Assembly (NCBI RefSeq): GCF_001277255.1
Contig: NZ_CP012264.1
Location: 992,001-1,056,000, forward strand
DNA from: Cronobacter condimenti 1330
Lineage (GTDB): Bacteria > Pseudomonadota > Gammaproteobacteria > Enterobacterales > Enterobacteriaceae
Direction of reading: 5' to 3'
DNA length: 64,000 nt
The notes under the pieces were generated by a model. That model did no database searches and was not told where the DNA came from. It saw nothing but the letters and a program-made list of their open reading frames with translations. Positions 50,056-58,981 of the stretch are shown here, piece after piece. A program made the translations under genes and the position numbers. How positions within the stretch are numbered: the stretch's first letter is position 1; the number at the start of each line of letters is the position of its first letter.

Positions 50056-51033
50056 TCAGAGAATATTTTTCTCTGCCAGATCGAGGGCGAAGTAGCTGAA
50101 GATAAGATCCGCGCCCGCGCGCTTGATGGCGCCGAGGCTTTCCAGGATCACTTTCTCTTCGTCAATCGCGCCCGCCTGGGCGGCGAATTTAATCATCGCG
50201 TATTCCCCGCTCACCTGATACGCGCCGAGCGGCAGGCTGGTGCGCTCACGCACATCGCGCAGGATATCGAGATACGCGCCCGCCGGTTTCACCATCAGCG
50301 CGTCTGCGCCTTCGGCTTCGTCCAGCAGCGATTCACGGATCGCTTCGCGACGGTTCATCGGGCTCATCTGATAGGTTTTACGGTCGCCTTTCAGCGCGGT
50401 TCCTGCGGCTTCGCGGAACGGGCCGTAGAACGACGACGCGAATTTCGTGGAGTAGGAGAAAATCGCGGTGTCTGTGAAGCCCGCCGCGTCCAGCGCCTGG
50501 CGAATGGCTTTCACCTGACCATCCATTGCCGCCGACGGCGCGATGAAGTCGGCGCCTGCCGCAGCCGCGACCACGGCCTGACGGCCCAGGTTGACCAGCG
50601 TCGTGTCGTTATCAACGCCATGCTCGCACAACACGCCGCAGTGGCCGTGGGTGGTGTATTCACAAAAGCAGGTATCTGACATGACGACCATCTCTGGCAC
50701 CGCGTCTTTGGCGATACGCGACATACGGGCCACCAGGCCGTTTTCATTCCAGGTATCGCTGCCGCACTCGTCGGTGTGGTGCGAGATGCCGAAGGTCATG
50801 ATGGAGCGAATGCCTGCCTTCGCAATACGTTCGACCTCACGGGCAAAGTATTTTTCCGGGATGCGCATAACGCCCGGCATCGCGGCGATGGGTTTGTAAT
50901 CGTCCAGCTCTTCCTCAACGAAAATCGGCAGCACCAGATCGTTGCGGCTTAACGAGGTTTCTTCGAACATGGCGCGCAGCGAGGCGTTCTGGCGCAGGCG
51001 GCGCGGGCGGGAACTCAATGAAAAATCGGCCAT
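50056..51033 (-). CDS. hemB: Delta-aminolevulinic acid dehydratase (porphobilinogen synthase)
   Basis: 325 residues. Condenses two 5-aminolevulinate molecules in haem and B12 synthesis. Zinc-binding Cys cluster MSDTCFCEYTTHGHCGVLCEHG, catalytic Lys in YSTKFASSFYGPFREAAG and Schiff-base Lys in LMVKPAGAYLD. The tau-asr-hemB-autotransporter neighbourhood resembles the E. coli tau-hemB-yaiT region. Confidence 0.97.
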   Translation of the reverse strand: MADFSLSSRPRRLRQNASLRAMFEETSLSRNDLVLPIFVEEELDDYKPIAAMPGVMRIPEKYFAREVERIAKAGIRSIMTFGISHHTDECGSDTWNENGLVARMSRIAKDAVPEMVVMSDTCFCEYTTHGHCGVLCEHGVDNDTTLVNLGRQAVVAAAAGADFIAPSAAMDGQVKAIRQALDAAGFTDTAIFSYSTKFASSFYGPFREAAGTALKGDRKTYQMSPMNRREAIRESLLDEAEGADALMVKPAGAYLDILRDVRERTSLPLGAYQVSGEYAMIKFAAQAGAIDEEKVILESLGAIKRAGADLIFSYFALDLAEKNIL

Positions 51034-51184
51034 AATTGCTTCTTATCAGAGAAATGAGACAGGCTTTATTTTAACCCGAAACGGGTGCGGATGTTTGACG
51101 ATTGTGGGCGCTAAAACGCACAAAGCCACAGAATACAAGGCCTGCCGGGGCGAAACGGCGCAGGCAGACCTTTAGGCGCGGGCC

Positions 51185-51679
51185 TTATTCTCGCGCTTTT
51201 AACAACTCGACCAGGCGCTCCAGCGCGAAAATGGCGGCCTGCTCAACCACGGTTTTCGGATCGCCGTTGAAGTGGTGTTTTTCCGCGACGGTTTCATCAC
51301 CCGGCATGCCCCAGCCAAACCACACGGTGCCCGGTGGCGTACCGTCTTCACCGCCATCCGGCCCGGCGTAACCGCTTACCGACAGGCTGACATCTTCGCC
51401 TGAACGCTCGCGGGCGCCTGCCGCCATTTCATGTACCGTTTGCTCGCTTACGGCGGTGTAGAGGCGCAGCGTCTCGGCGCTCACACCCAGCATGCGCTGC
51501 TTGGCTTCATTGGTGTAAGTGATAAAACCGCTCGAATAAAAGGCGGTAGTATCTTCGGTGGCGCACAGCATATAGGTGATAAGCCCACCGGTGCAGGATT
51601 CTGCGGTCGCCAGGCGAAGCCCGCGCCGGCTCAGATAAATACCGGCTTGTTTTGCGGCGTGCTGAAGTTTTTCGTTCAT
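51185..51679 (-). CDS. CinA-family / nicotinamide-nucleotide amidohydrolase-like protein (YdeJ type)
   Basis: About 164 residues, consisting only of the C-terminal CinA domain. Motifs: LATAESCTGGLITYMLCATEDTTAFYSSGFITYTNEAKQRMLGV, AVSEQTVHEMAAGA, SVSGYAGPDGGEDGTPPGTVWFG. The Ser of ESCTGG and the GPxGG loop fit the PncC-type active site, but YdeJ-like members may be inactive. An in-frame ATG 6 codons upstream (51697) is also possible; neither has ideal spacing to GGAG. Confidence 0.82.
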   Translation of the reverse strand: MNEKLQHAAKQAGIYLSRRGLRLATAESCTGGLITYMLCATEDTTAFYSSGFITYTNEAKQRMLGVSAETLRLYTAVSEQTVHEMAAGARERSGEDVSLSVSGYAGPDGGEDGTPPGTVWFGWGMPGDETVAEKHHFNGDPKTVVEQAAIFALERLVELLKARE

Positions 51680-51697
51680 TCGATTCACTTTCTCCAT

Positions 51698-52082
51698 GCC
51701 ATTAAGATATTCACATTATAGATGAGTATCCGCAGAGACGGCGAAAAGTGCGCGAGCGCAGCGAGGCACCATTTTATAAATGATACCAATGTTATTATTT
51801 TCCCCAATGCACCACCGCACGAGTATATAAATGAGGAATTGTTTAGCGCGCGTGGCGAGAAGCTATTTTATTATCCGACGAGACAGACTGGGGGTGTTGC
51901 GCAAATAATATGCAAACACCTGGTTATTGCGCGAGTTTGAATTCGTACAATCCGTAAAGAAGAATTGAACCTTTAAATTCCCGACGTGCATAATTTTACT
52001 GTTAATACATCACGCTTGTATTACGGCAAACCATTTGATGGACCAACTTTGTCTTTGTGACGTCCCTGAGGAGGGATGATAA
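51698..52082. promoter_or_regulatory. Upstream region of the autotransporter gene
   Basis: 385 bp, AT-rich, without a credible gene. At 52003-52023 TAATACA-N7-TGTATTA is a perfect 7-bp inverted repeat, 60 bp before the ATG, and a plausible operator. A GAGGAGGG ribosome-binding site lies just before the start. Confidence 0.5.
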
Positions 52083-54860
52083 ATGCACTCCTGGAAAAAG
52101 AAACTTGTAGTCTCACAATTAGCCGTGGCCTGCACAATGGCTATCGCTTCTCAGGCCTCTGCTGCCACGGATATTTCAGGCAAAAGCTACGACACGTTTT
52201 ATTATGATGGCGGCATTATGTATCAGGGCTATGTCGGTTATGACTATGGCTCAGACTATTATAATGGGAATATTTATCCGCAAATTTCCGGCGCGAAAGT
52301 CGACGGCGTTATTTCCACCTGGTATCTTGATAATGGCGCCAGCAATAATAACAACCGAAACGCGTTAACGATTAAAGACAGTACCATTCACGGCATGATA
52401 ACGTCGCAGTGCATGACGGATAATTGCGATAACCGCACCGGGGATTATCGCTATAACCGCCTCGCGTTAACGGTGGATAACTCCACTATTGACGACGACT
52501 TCGAACACTACACTTATTATAATGCTGACGATAAAACGACAGCGGCAAAAGATATTTATAATCTCGGGACTGCGATTACGCTTGATCAGGAAACCGATCT
52601 GGTTATCCAGAATAATTCCCACGTGGCGGGAATGACGCTGACGCAGGGATATGAGTGGGAAGATAATCAGGACGTCACCTCACCGACGGGCGCAAACAGC
52701 AGCGAGATTTTTAATAATAGCGTGGTGGTGAAAGACTCCGTGCTGAGTTCCGGCTCATGGAGCGATGAAGGCTCGAACGGTTTTTATGGCCACACCGGCA
52801 AGGCCAGCGATTATGACAACGCCATTACCGCCGACGATATCGCGCTGGCCGTCGTGGCGAACCCCACGGCAGATAACGCCATGCAGACGACGGCCACTTT
52901 TGATCGCTCAACCATTAATGGCGATATCTATTTCGAAAGTACTTTCGATGAGAATTTCGGCGGCTATGATCGTACGACGCTCGATGACAACGGCAATCCG
53001 GTAACGACCCATATCAATGCCTATGACGTGAACGGCGACGGCACGCTGGATTCCAACGGCTGGGATGACACCGACCGGCTGGACGTCACGCTGAATAATG
53101 GCAGCAAATGGGTGGGCGCGGCTATTTCCCGTGTTGAGGCGACCTCCGAGCTGTATGACGTGCAGCCGAACAGCCTGTGGCCAGGTTCCACCTTTGGCAT
53201 CGAAAATGACGATACCGCGTTTAACGAAGCAGGCCACGTGGCGGGCAACCAGGTTTACCAGAGCGGGATTTTCAACGTGACGCTGAAAAACGGCTCCGAG
53301 TGGGATACCCGTAAAGCATCAAACATTGACGTACTCACCGTGGATAACCAGTCGCAGGTCAATGTGGAAAGCTCATCGCTGCTGGCGGACGCTATCACGC
53401 TTACCCATAACGCGACGCTTAACATCGGCGATGGCGGCGCGGTCGCGACCAATGCACTGACGCTTGATAGCGGCAGTCAAGCGACGCTCACGGAAGAGAC
53501 CGCGGCGCTGTACGCCAACACGCTGACCATCGATAACGGGGCGCAACTGAATCTCGGCACCGGCCAGGTGGATGCTGACAGCGTGGTGCTGACCGATGGC
53601 GGTGTGCTGAACGTCGGCAGTCGGGATTATGTGCTGGATGCCTCGCTCAATAACGCGCGCGATATCACCAACGATCCGCATCAGAAGGAGTACGACCACG
53701 GCGTGATTGCGCTAAATGCAGACGGCCATCTGGCGGTCAACGGTGACGTGGCGGGCAACTATCGGGTGCGCATCGATAACGCGACTGGCGCAGGCGCAGT
53801 GGCCGATTACAAAGGCAGCGAAGTGCTGCGCGTTTACGATGACAACGACGCAACCTCCGCACGCTTTACCGCGGCCAATAAAGCCGATCTCGGCGCCTAT
53901 ACCTACGAGGCGCACCAGCAGGGCGATACCGTGGTGCTGAAACAGCGCGCACTAACGGACTACGCGAATATGGCGCTGAGCATTCCGTCTGCGAATACCA
54001 ACATCTGGAACCAGGAGCAGGACGTGCTGAGCACGCGTCTTGCGCAGGGCCGTCACAGCCCGTCGGATACCGGCGGCGCGTGGGTGACCTATTTCGGCGG
54101 TAACTTCAACGGCGATACCGGCGAGCTGAGCTATGACCAGGATGTGAGTGGCCTGATGGTCGGGCTTGATAAGCTGGTGGAAGGCGATAGCGCGAAATGG
54201 ACCCTTGGCGTTGCGGCGGGCTTTGCGAAAGGCGATATGGACGATCGCACTGGCAGCGTCGATCAGGATAGCCAGTCGGCGCGTCTGTACGCCTCGGCGC
54301 GCTTTGCCAACGATGTGTTCCTGGATTCCAGCCTGAGCTACAGCCATTACAGTAACGATCTGAGCGCGGTGATGAGCGATGGCCAGTCGGTCTCCGGCGA
54401 TATCTCCTCCGATGCATGGGGTTTCGGGCTAAAACTGGGTTACGACTGGCAGTTTAACCCGCAGGGCTACCTGACGCCGTATGCCAGCGTCTCCGGGCTG
54501 TTCCAGGATGGCGACGGTTATCAGTTAAGTAACGATATGCGCGTCAACAGCCAGTCTTATGACAGCCTGCGCTATGAACTGGGGGCCGATCTCGGTTACA
54601 CGTTCAACTACGGCAATGACCAGGCGTTCACCCCGTATGCGAAACTCGCTTACGTCTATGATGACGCCAACGATAACGACGCCGACGTCAACGGCGACAG
54701 CATCGATAACGGCGTGGAAGGCTCCGCCGTGCGCGCGGGCCTCGGCGGGCGGTTCAGCTTCACCAAAAACTTCAGCGCCTATGCCGACGCCAACTATCTG
54801 GGCGGCGGCGATGTGGACCAGGACTGGGCCGCTAATGTGGGCGTGAAATACACCTGGTGA
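52083..54860 (+). CDS. Type V autotransporter adhesin (EhaB/UpaC/YaiT-like)
   Basis: 925 residues. Signal peptide MHSWKKKLVVSQLAVACTMA and on to about residue 27 (ASA), a beta-helical passenger rich in Asn, Asp, Thr and Ser with repeated NGSKW/NGSEW/NNSHV and TLDSGSQ/TIDNGAQ turns, and a C-terminal barrel from about residue 640 (GGAWVTYFGGNFNGDTG) ending in YTW. The opening and the barrel resemble the EhaB/UpaC family, and the gene is near hemB as yaiT is in E. coli. Such proteins promote adhesion and biofilm formation. No serine protease motif seen. Confidence 0.85.
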   Translation: MHSWKKKLVVSQLAVACTMAIASQASAATDISGKSYDTFYYDGGIMYQGYVGYDYGSDYYNGNIYPQISGAKVDGVISTWYLDNGASNNNNRNALTIKDSTIHGMITSQCMTDNCDNRTGDYRYNRLALTVDNSTIDDDFEHYTYYNADDKTTAAKDIYNLGTAITLDQETDLVIQNNSHVAGMTLTQGYEWEDNQDVTSPTGANSSEIFNNSVVVKDSVLSSGSWSDEGSNGFYGHTGKASDYDNAITADDIALAVVANPTADNAMQTTATFDRSTINGDIYFESTFDENFGGYDRTTLDDNGNPVTTHINAYDVNGDGTLDSNGWDDTDRLDVTLNNGSKWVGAAISRVEATSELYDVQPNSLWPGSTFGIENDDTAFNEAGHVAGNQVYQSGIFNVTLKNGSEWDTRKASNIDVLTVDNQSQVNVESSSLLADAITLTHNATLNIGDGGAVATNALTLDSGSQATLTEETAALYANTLTIDNGAQLNLGTGQVDADSVVLTDGGVLNVGSRDYVLDASLNNARDITNDPHQKEYDHGVIALNADGHLAVNGDVAGNYRVRIDNATGAGAVADYKGSEVLRVYDDNDATSARFTAANKADLGAYTYEAHQQGDTVVLKQRALTDYANMALSIPSANTNIWNQEQDVLSTRLAQGRHSPSDTGGAWVTYFGGNFNGDTGELSYDQDVSGLMVGLDKLVEGDSAKWTLGVAAGFAKGDMDDRTGSVDQDSQSARLYASARFANDVFLDSSLSYSHYSNDLSAVMSDGQSVSGDISSDAWGFGLKLGYDWQFNPQGYLTPYASVSGLFQDGDGYQLSNDMRVNSQSYDSLRYELGADLGYTFNYGNDQAFTPYAKLAYVYDDANDNDADVNGDSIDNGVEGSAVRAGLGGRFSFTKNFSAYADANYLGGGDVDQDWAANVGVKYTW

Positions 54861-54882
54861 CATTGTTTATCCGCGTCAAAAG

Positions 54883-54907
54883 CTGCCTGTCCTGCGCGGA
54901 CAGGCAG
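54883..54907 (+). terminator. Hairpin after the autotransporter gene
   Basis: CTGCCTGTCC (54883-54892), loop TGCGC, GGACAGGCAG (54898-54907). A perfect 10-bp stem but followed by TTCCCCC, so termination may be partial. Confidence 0.6.
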
Positions 54908-54939
54908 TTCCCCCAACACACCTGAAATGGATATCTCGC

Positions 54940-55566
54940 GTGTTAGATCTGGTAAAACCCTTAGATCATCTCGATTCTCTTTTGCGTCATCTCGGCCCGG
55001 CAGGAACGCCTTTTGATATTGACGCCCATTGTGAATTATCTTTTTTTAACGAACAGGGCGAGCCGCAGTGCTGGTTTTTTAAAGAAGGAAGTCTCAACGT
55101 GTGGCGCGAGCAGAACCGCATCCACGTGGATTTACTGACGTCTCCGCTGTATCTGAGCTTTTCTGATGCCGTGATCCCGCAGCCGCTGCGCTACACCCTG
55201 ATGACCGAAACGCCATGCCGCGGCTTTCGTATGCCGGTGCGGCGGGCTATCGACATCATTGAGCATCGCCAGCTGTGGAAATCTTTTTGCCACTGGCAGA
55301 CGTGGCTGATGCGCTGGTTTGAGTGGCGCGACGCGCACTTTATCGGCACCACGACCTATTCACAGATCCGCTCGACGCTACTGACGATGGCAGGCTGGAG
55401 CCCGGAGTTGCGCGCGCAGATTGGCGTTATTCATCATATCCAGAACCACACTCATATTTCCCGCTCGGTGATAGCTGAAGTGCTCGCGGAGTTAAGAAAA
55501 GGCAAATACATCGAAATGCACAAAGGAAAGCTGGTGGCGGTCAATAAGCTGCCGCTGCATTACTGA
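54940..55566 (+). CDS. iprA: Winged-helix regulator IprA (YaiV)
   Basis: 208 residues. N-terminal Crp-like cyclic-nucleotide-binding fold without recognisable ligand residues and a C-terminal winged helix (NHTHISRSVIAEVLAELRKGKYIEMHKGKLVAVNKLPLHY). YaiV of E. coli, called IprA in Salmonella for its effect on peroxide resistance, is located next to ampH in the same way. The likely start is the GTG or ATG near 54940; the initial codon here reads GTG. Confidence 0.82.
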   Translation: MLDLVKPLDHLDSLLRHLGPAGTPFDIDAHCELSFFNEQGEPQCWFFKEGSLNVWREQNRIHVDLLTSPLYLSFSDAVIPQPLRYTLMTETPCRGFRMPVRRAIDIIEHRQLWKSFCHWQTWLMRWFEWRDAHFIGTTTYSQIRSTLLTMAGWSPELRAQIGVIHHIQNHTHISRSVIAEVLAELRKGKYIEMHKGKLVAVNKLPLHY

Positions 55567-55571
55567 AAGGA

Positions 55572-55594
55572 AACGGCGCCGCGCAGGCGCCGTT
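55572..55594. terminator. Hairpin between iprA and the convergent ampH
   Basis: AACGGCGCC (55572-55580), loop GCGCA, GGCGCCGTT (55586-55594). A perfect 9-bp stem with a short T-run (TTTCCTTT) on the minus strand, so it best serves ampH. Confidence 0.65.
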
Positions 55595-55601
55595 GGCTGC
55601 A

Positions 55602-56765
55602 TTACGATTCCGGCGTGAGGGGCTTGTTGCCGCTCAGTTCGGTTACCAGATCGTTTATCCCGTCGCTCATGTTGGTAAAACGCGTGAGCGGTGAGCGGGT
55701 GACGACCACGAACGCGCCGATATTGCTCTGCGGCACCATCGCCATATAGGTAATAAACCCGCCGCCGCCGCCGGTTTTCTGAATGATGCCGGGTCGGCCC
55801 TCTTTCGGTGCCATATAAACCCAGCCAAGCCCCAGCGCGTCTGCCTTGCCGGGGACGTCCATCCCGACCACTTTGGTGAGCTGCGCACGCTGGTAAATCA
55901 GCGTCTGCATGCGGTCGGCCTGGGGGCTACGACGATGGAAATCGGATGCCAGGAACTGCTGCATCCAGCGCATCATATCGTCCGGCGTGGAGTAGACGCC
56001 GCCGCTGCCGATGGCCGCCAGCGTGTTATTACACGGGCTTGCGCCTTTTTCGGCGATCATCAGACGCTTGCACTGATCGGGCGAGGGCGTAAACGTGGTG
56101 TCTTTCATGCCGAGCGGGCGGGTTATCTGCTCTTCAAACAGCTGGGTATAAGGCTTGCCTGCGGCGTTCGCCAGTGCGTCGGCCAGCAGATCAAACGCGA
56201 GGTTGGAATAGGATGCCGTGGCGCCGGGGGCTGCTTTTAGCGTCGCGGTGGAGAGCCATTCCCAGCGCTGCTGGCGCGTCGGCCAGACGAACACCGGACG
56301 TATCGCCGCACCGCCTGGCTGTTCGCGGGGCAGGGCGCTGGTGTGGGTGGCGAGGTTCACCAGGCGAATCGGCTCGCCCTGATATGTCGGCACGCGCGCG
56401 CCGGGCGGCGCATAGCGGCTTAGCGGATCGTCGAGTTTCACGACACCCTGATCGAACATTTTCACCAGCATTTCGCTGGTCATCAGTTTGGTGAGCGACG
56501 CGATGCGGATAACCGAGTCGAGCTGGGGGCGGACGTTATTGCCAGGACGCGTCTCGCCGAAGCTTCGAAAGACACGCTGGTTGCCGTCGATGACGACGAT
56601 GGCCATTCCGGTCGCGCCGCTGCCGTAGAAAATATGATTGGCGTAACGGTCGACAATATCAGACGCAAAAACCGGATCAGGCGAAGTTTGCGCGGCGTGG
56701 GCCGCGGAAAAGGCCGCGCTTAACAGCAGGGCGCAGGAGAGCAGACAACGTTTCAACGAAGCCAT
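55602..56765 (-). CDS. ampH: D-alanyl-D-alanine carboxypeptidase/endopeptidase AmpH
   Basis: 387 residues. Class C beta-lactamase-like penicillin-binding protein that trims peptidoglycan in the periplasm. Signal peptide to about residue 24 (SAAHA), catalytic SLTK at 90-93, YSN-type motif in ATASYSNLAFDLLADALANAAGKPY, and the KTG triad in IIQKTGGGGGFITYMA. Start at 56765 (MASLKRCLL) puts the signal peptide at the N-terminus; an ATG 5 codons upstream is possible. Confidence 0.94.
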   Translation of the reverse strand: MASLKRCLLSCALLLSAAFSAAHAAQTSPDPVFASDIVDRYANHIFYGSGATGMAIVVIDGNQRVFRSFGETRPGNNVRPQLDSVIRIASLTKLMTSEMLVKMFDQGVVKLDDPLSRYAPPGARVPTYQGEPIRLVNLATHTSALPREQPGGAAIRPVFVWPTRQQRWEWLSTATLKAAPGATASYSNLAFDLLADALANAAGKPYTQLFEEQITRPLGMKDTTFTPSPDQCKRLMIAEKGASPCNNTLAAIGSGGVYSTPDDMMRWMQQFLASDFHRRSPQADRMQTLIYQRAQLTKVVGMDVPGKADALGLGWVYMAPKEGRPGIIQKTGGGGGFITYMAMVPQSNIGAFVVVTRSPLTRFTNMSDGINDLVTELSGNKPLTPES

Positions 56766-56955
56766 CCATTCAGTGAACAAGAATAGAGGGTATTTATACT
56801 ACTGCAGCGGAATCTGCAAAGGCCCGAAAAGCGCCACAAGACCTGAAAAAACGTAACGACGCGTAACAGCACGCTTTTTTTGCGCACACTTTTTCCGGGT
56901 CTCCGCCTCGCTGTGGCTGTGGTAATCTCCTTTTTTCCCTCAGAAGGAGTGCGCG

Positions 56956-57489
56956 ATGTCTGTACCACGGGTTGTGATGGTTATCGATATGCAAAACGGC
57001 GTTTTCGCGACGCCGCGTTTTGATCGCGAAGGGCGCGTCGCCCGCATCAATCAGCTGATGGCGCAGGCCCGGCAGGTCATTATCGTGCAGCACGCCGAAG
57101 CGGGCGGGCTGGAGGAGGGCTCTACCGGATTCGCGGTATTGCCAGATCTCAACGTGCCGGAAAACGCGCTGCGCGTGACCAAGACCGCCTGCGATGCGTT
57201 CTACCGCACGCCGCTTGAGGCGCTGCTGCGCGAGCACGGCATCACTGAATTCGTGGTTTGCGGCTGCGCCAGCGATTACTGTGTGGATACCACCATCAAG
57301 CAGGCGGCGAGCCGCGGTTTTCGCCTGACCATCGCAAGCGACGCGCATACCACGGCTGACCGCACGGCCGCCGCTGCGCCCATACTGATTACGCACTACA
57401 ACGAGGTATGGGCCAACCTGACGGTGCCGGACAACGCGCCAGGCGTGCTGCCGACCGCCGATATCCTCAGCGCCTGGCAGGCGAACTAA
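56956..57489 (+). CDS. Isochorismatase-family cysteine hydrolase
   Basis: 177 residues. Catalytic triad Asp11 (MVIDMQNGVF), Lys76 (VTKTACDAF) and Cys109 (CGCASDYCVDTT) as in nicotinamidase-like enzymes. The substrate is unknown; the family includes amidases and hydrolases of nicotinamide and N-carbamoyl compounds. Divergent from ampH with AGAAGGAG before the ATG. Confidence 0.88.
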   Translation: MSVPRVVMVIDMQNGVFATPRFDREGRVARINQLMAQARQVIIVQHAEAGGLEEGSTGFAVLPDLNVPENALRVTKTACDAFYRTPLEALLREHGITEFVVCGCASDYCVDTTIKQAASRGFRLTIASDAHTTADRTAAAAPILITHYNEVWANLTVPDNAPGVLPTADILSAWQAN

Positions 57490-57664
57490 ACGCGCGCCGG
57501 TCTGTCTCACCACGGCGCGCGAAAACGTTGCGCCGTTACATTTTCGGAAACAATCCGGGCGGTGCAGCCCTCGCCCGTCGGGTTACACTCAACGCCCCTG
57601 CCGTGTGAGCAGGGCACAGGTCATACAGCAACAGCAAAAACAAAAATATTTGCAGGAGCGATTG

Positions 57665-58885
57665 ATGTTTAAATCCTTTTTCCCGCGCCCCGGCGCGTTT
57701 TTCTTGTCGGCGCTGATTTGGGCGATGATTGCCGTCGTTGCCTGGCAACTGGGCGGCGGCTGGCTTGCCGAACGGCTCGGCGTGGCGGGCGCGTTGCCCG
57801 TCAACGCGACCCGGTTCTGGTCAGGCAATTTTCTTCTCTTCTATGCCTACTACGCGGTGTGCGTAGGGCTGTTTGCCGCCTTCTGGCGTGTTTACTGCCC
57901 GCACCGCTGGCAGCGCTGGTCGGTGCTGGGCTCGGCGCTGCTGATTTTCGTCACCTGGTTTATGGTGGAGCTGTCCGTTGCCATCAACGCCTGGTACGCG
58001 CCGTTCTTCGATCTTATCCAGACTGCGCTTGGCGCACCGAATAAAGTCAAAATCGGCCAGCTCTACAGCGGGCTGCTGGTTTTCCTCGGTATTGCGCTGA
58101 TTTACGTTACCGTGGGCGTGATGAATAACTTCTTTATCAGCCATTACATTTTCCGCTGGCGCACCGCCATGAACGAATACTACATGGAGCACTGGCAGCG
58201 CCTGCGCCATATCGAAGGCGCCGCGCAGCGTGTGCAGGAAGACACCATGCGTTTCGCCTCGACACTTGAAGATATGGGCGTGTCGCTGCTGAAAGCCGTG
58301 ATGACTTTGATTGCGTTTATGCCGGTGCTGGTCGCGCTTTCCCCGCACGTGAAAGAATTGCCCGTGGTGGGCGCAGTGCCATACGGCCTGGTGTTTGCCG
58401 CGATCATCTGGGCGTTGATGGGGACCGGCCTGCTGGCGCTCGTTGGGATCAAACTGCCGGGGCTTGAGTTTCGCAACCAGCGTGTGGAGGCGGCGTACCG
58501 TAAAGAACTGGTGTATGGCGAGGACGATCCAACCCGCGCCGATCCGCCCACGGTGCAGGCGCTCTTTAGTAACGTGCGGCACAACTATTTCCGGCTTTAT
58601 TTCCACTACACCTATTTCAACATCGCCCGCATTCTTTATTTGCAGGTCGATGCGATTTTCGGTCTGTTCCTGATGTTTCCTTCTATCGTCGCGGGGACGA
58701 TTACGCTTGGGCTGATGTCGCAAATTGGTAACGTGTTTGGCGAGGTGCGCGGCGCGTTCCAGTATTTGATCAGCTCCTGGACCACGCTTGTGGAGCTGAT
58801 GTCTATCTATAAACGTCTGCGAAGCTTTGAGCGCACGCTGAACGATAGTCCAGACCCGGTGCACGAGCCGCAGGAAGCGATATAA
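57665..58885 (+). CDS. sbmA: Peptide transporter SbmA
   Basis: 406 residues, the same length as E. coli SbmA. Proton-driven inner-membrane importer of microcins B17 and J25, bleomycin and proline-rich antimicrobial peptides. Features: MFKSFFPRPGAFFLSALIWAMIAVVAWQLGGG, NNFFISHYIFRWRTAMNEYYMEHWQRLRHIEGAAQRVQEDTMRFA, and VFGEVRGAFQYLISSWTTLVELMSIYKRLRSFE, in ABC-exporter-like fold without an ATPase domain. The in-frame start at 57605 is rejected because GCAGGAG precedes 57665. Forms sbmA-yaiW. Confidence 0.95.
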   Translation: MFKSFFPRPGAFFLSALIWAMIAVVAWQLGGGWLAERLGVAGALPVNATRFWSGNFLLFYAYYAVCVGLFAAFWRVYCPHRWQRWSVLGSALLIFVTWFMVELSVAINAWYAPFFDLIQTALGAPNKVKIGQLYSGLLVFLGIALIYVTVGVMNNFFISHYIFRWRTAMNEYYMEHWQRLRHIEGAAQRVQEDTMRFASTLEDMGVSLLKAVMTLIAFMPVLVALSPHVKELPVVGAVPYGLVFAAIIWALMGTGLLALVGIKLPGLEFRNQRVEAAYRKELVYGEDDPTRADPPTVQALFSNVRHNYFRLYFHYTYFNIARILYLQVDAIFGLFLMFPSIVAGTITLGLMSQIGNVFGEVRGAFQYLISSWTTLVELMSIYKRLRSFERTLNDSPDPVHEPQEAI

Positions 58886-58981
58886 GCGCCGTTTGCCGCT
58901 GCGTCTTCGGAGCGATCTGCTTTTCGCGGCGGCCAAAACGTGGCAGGGTAAACGGCCTGAACTCAGCCTGACAGGATTACC

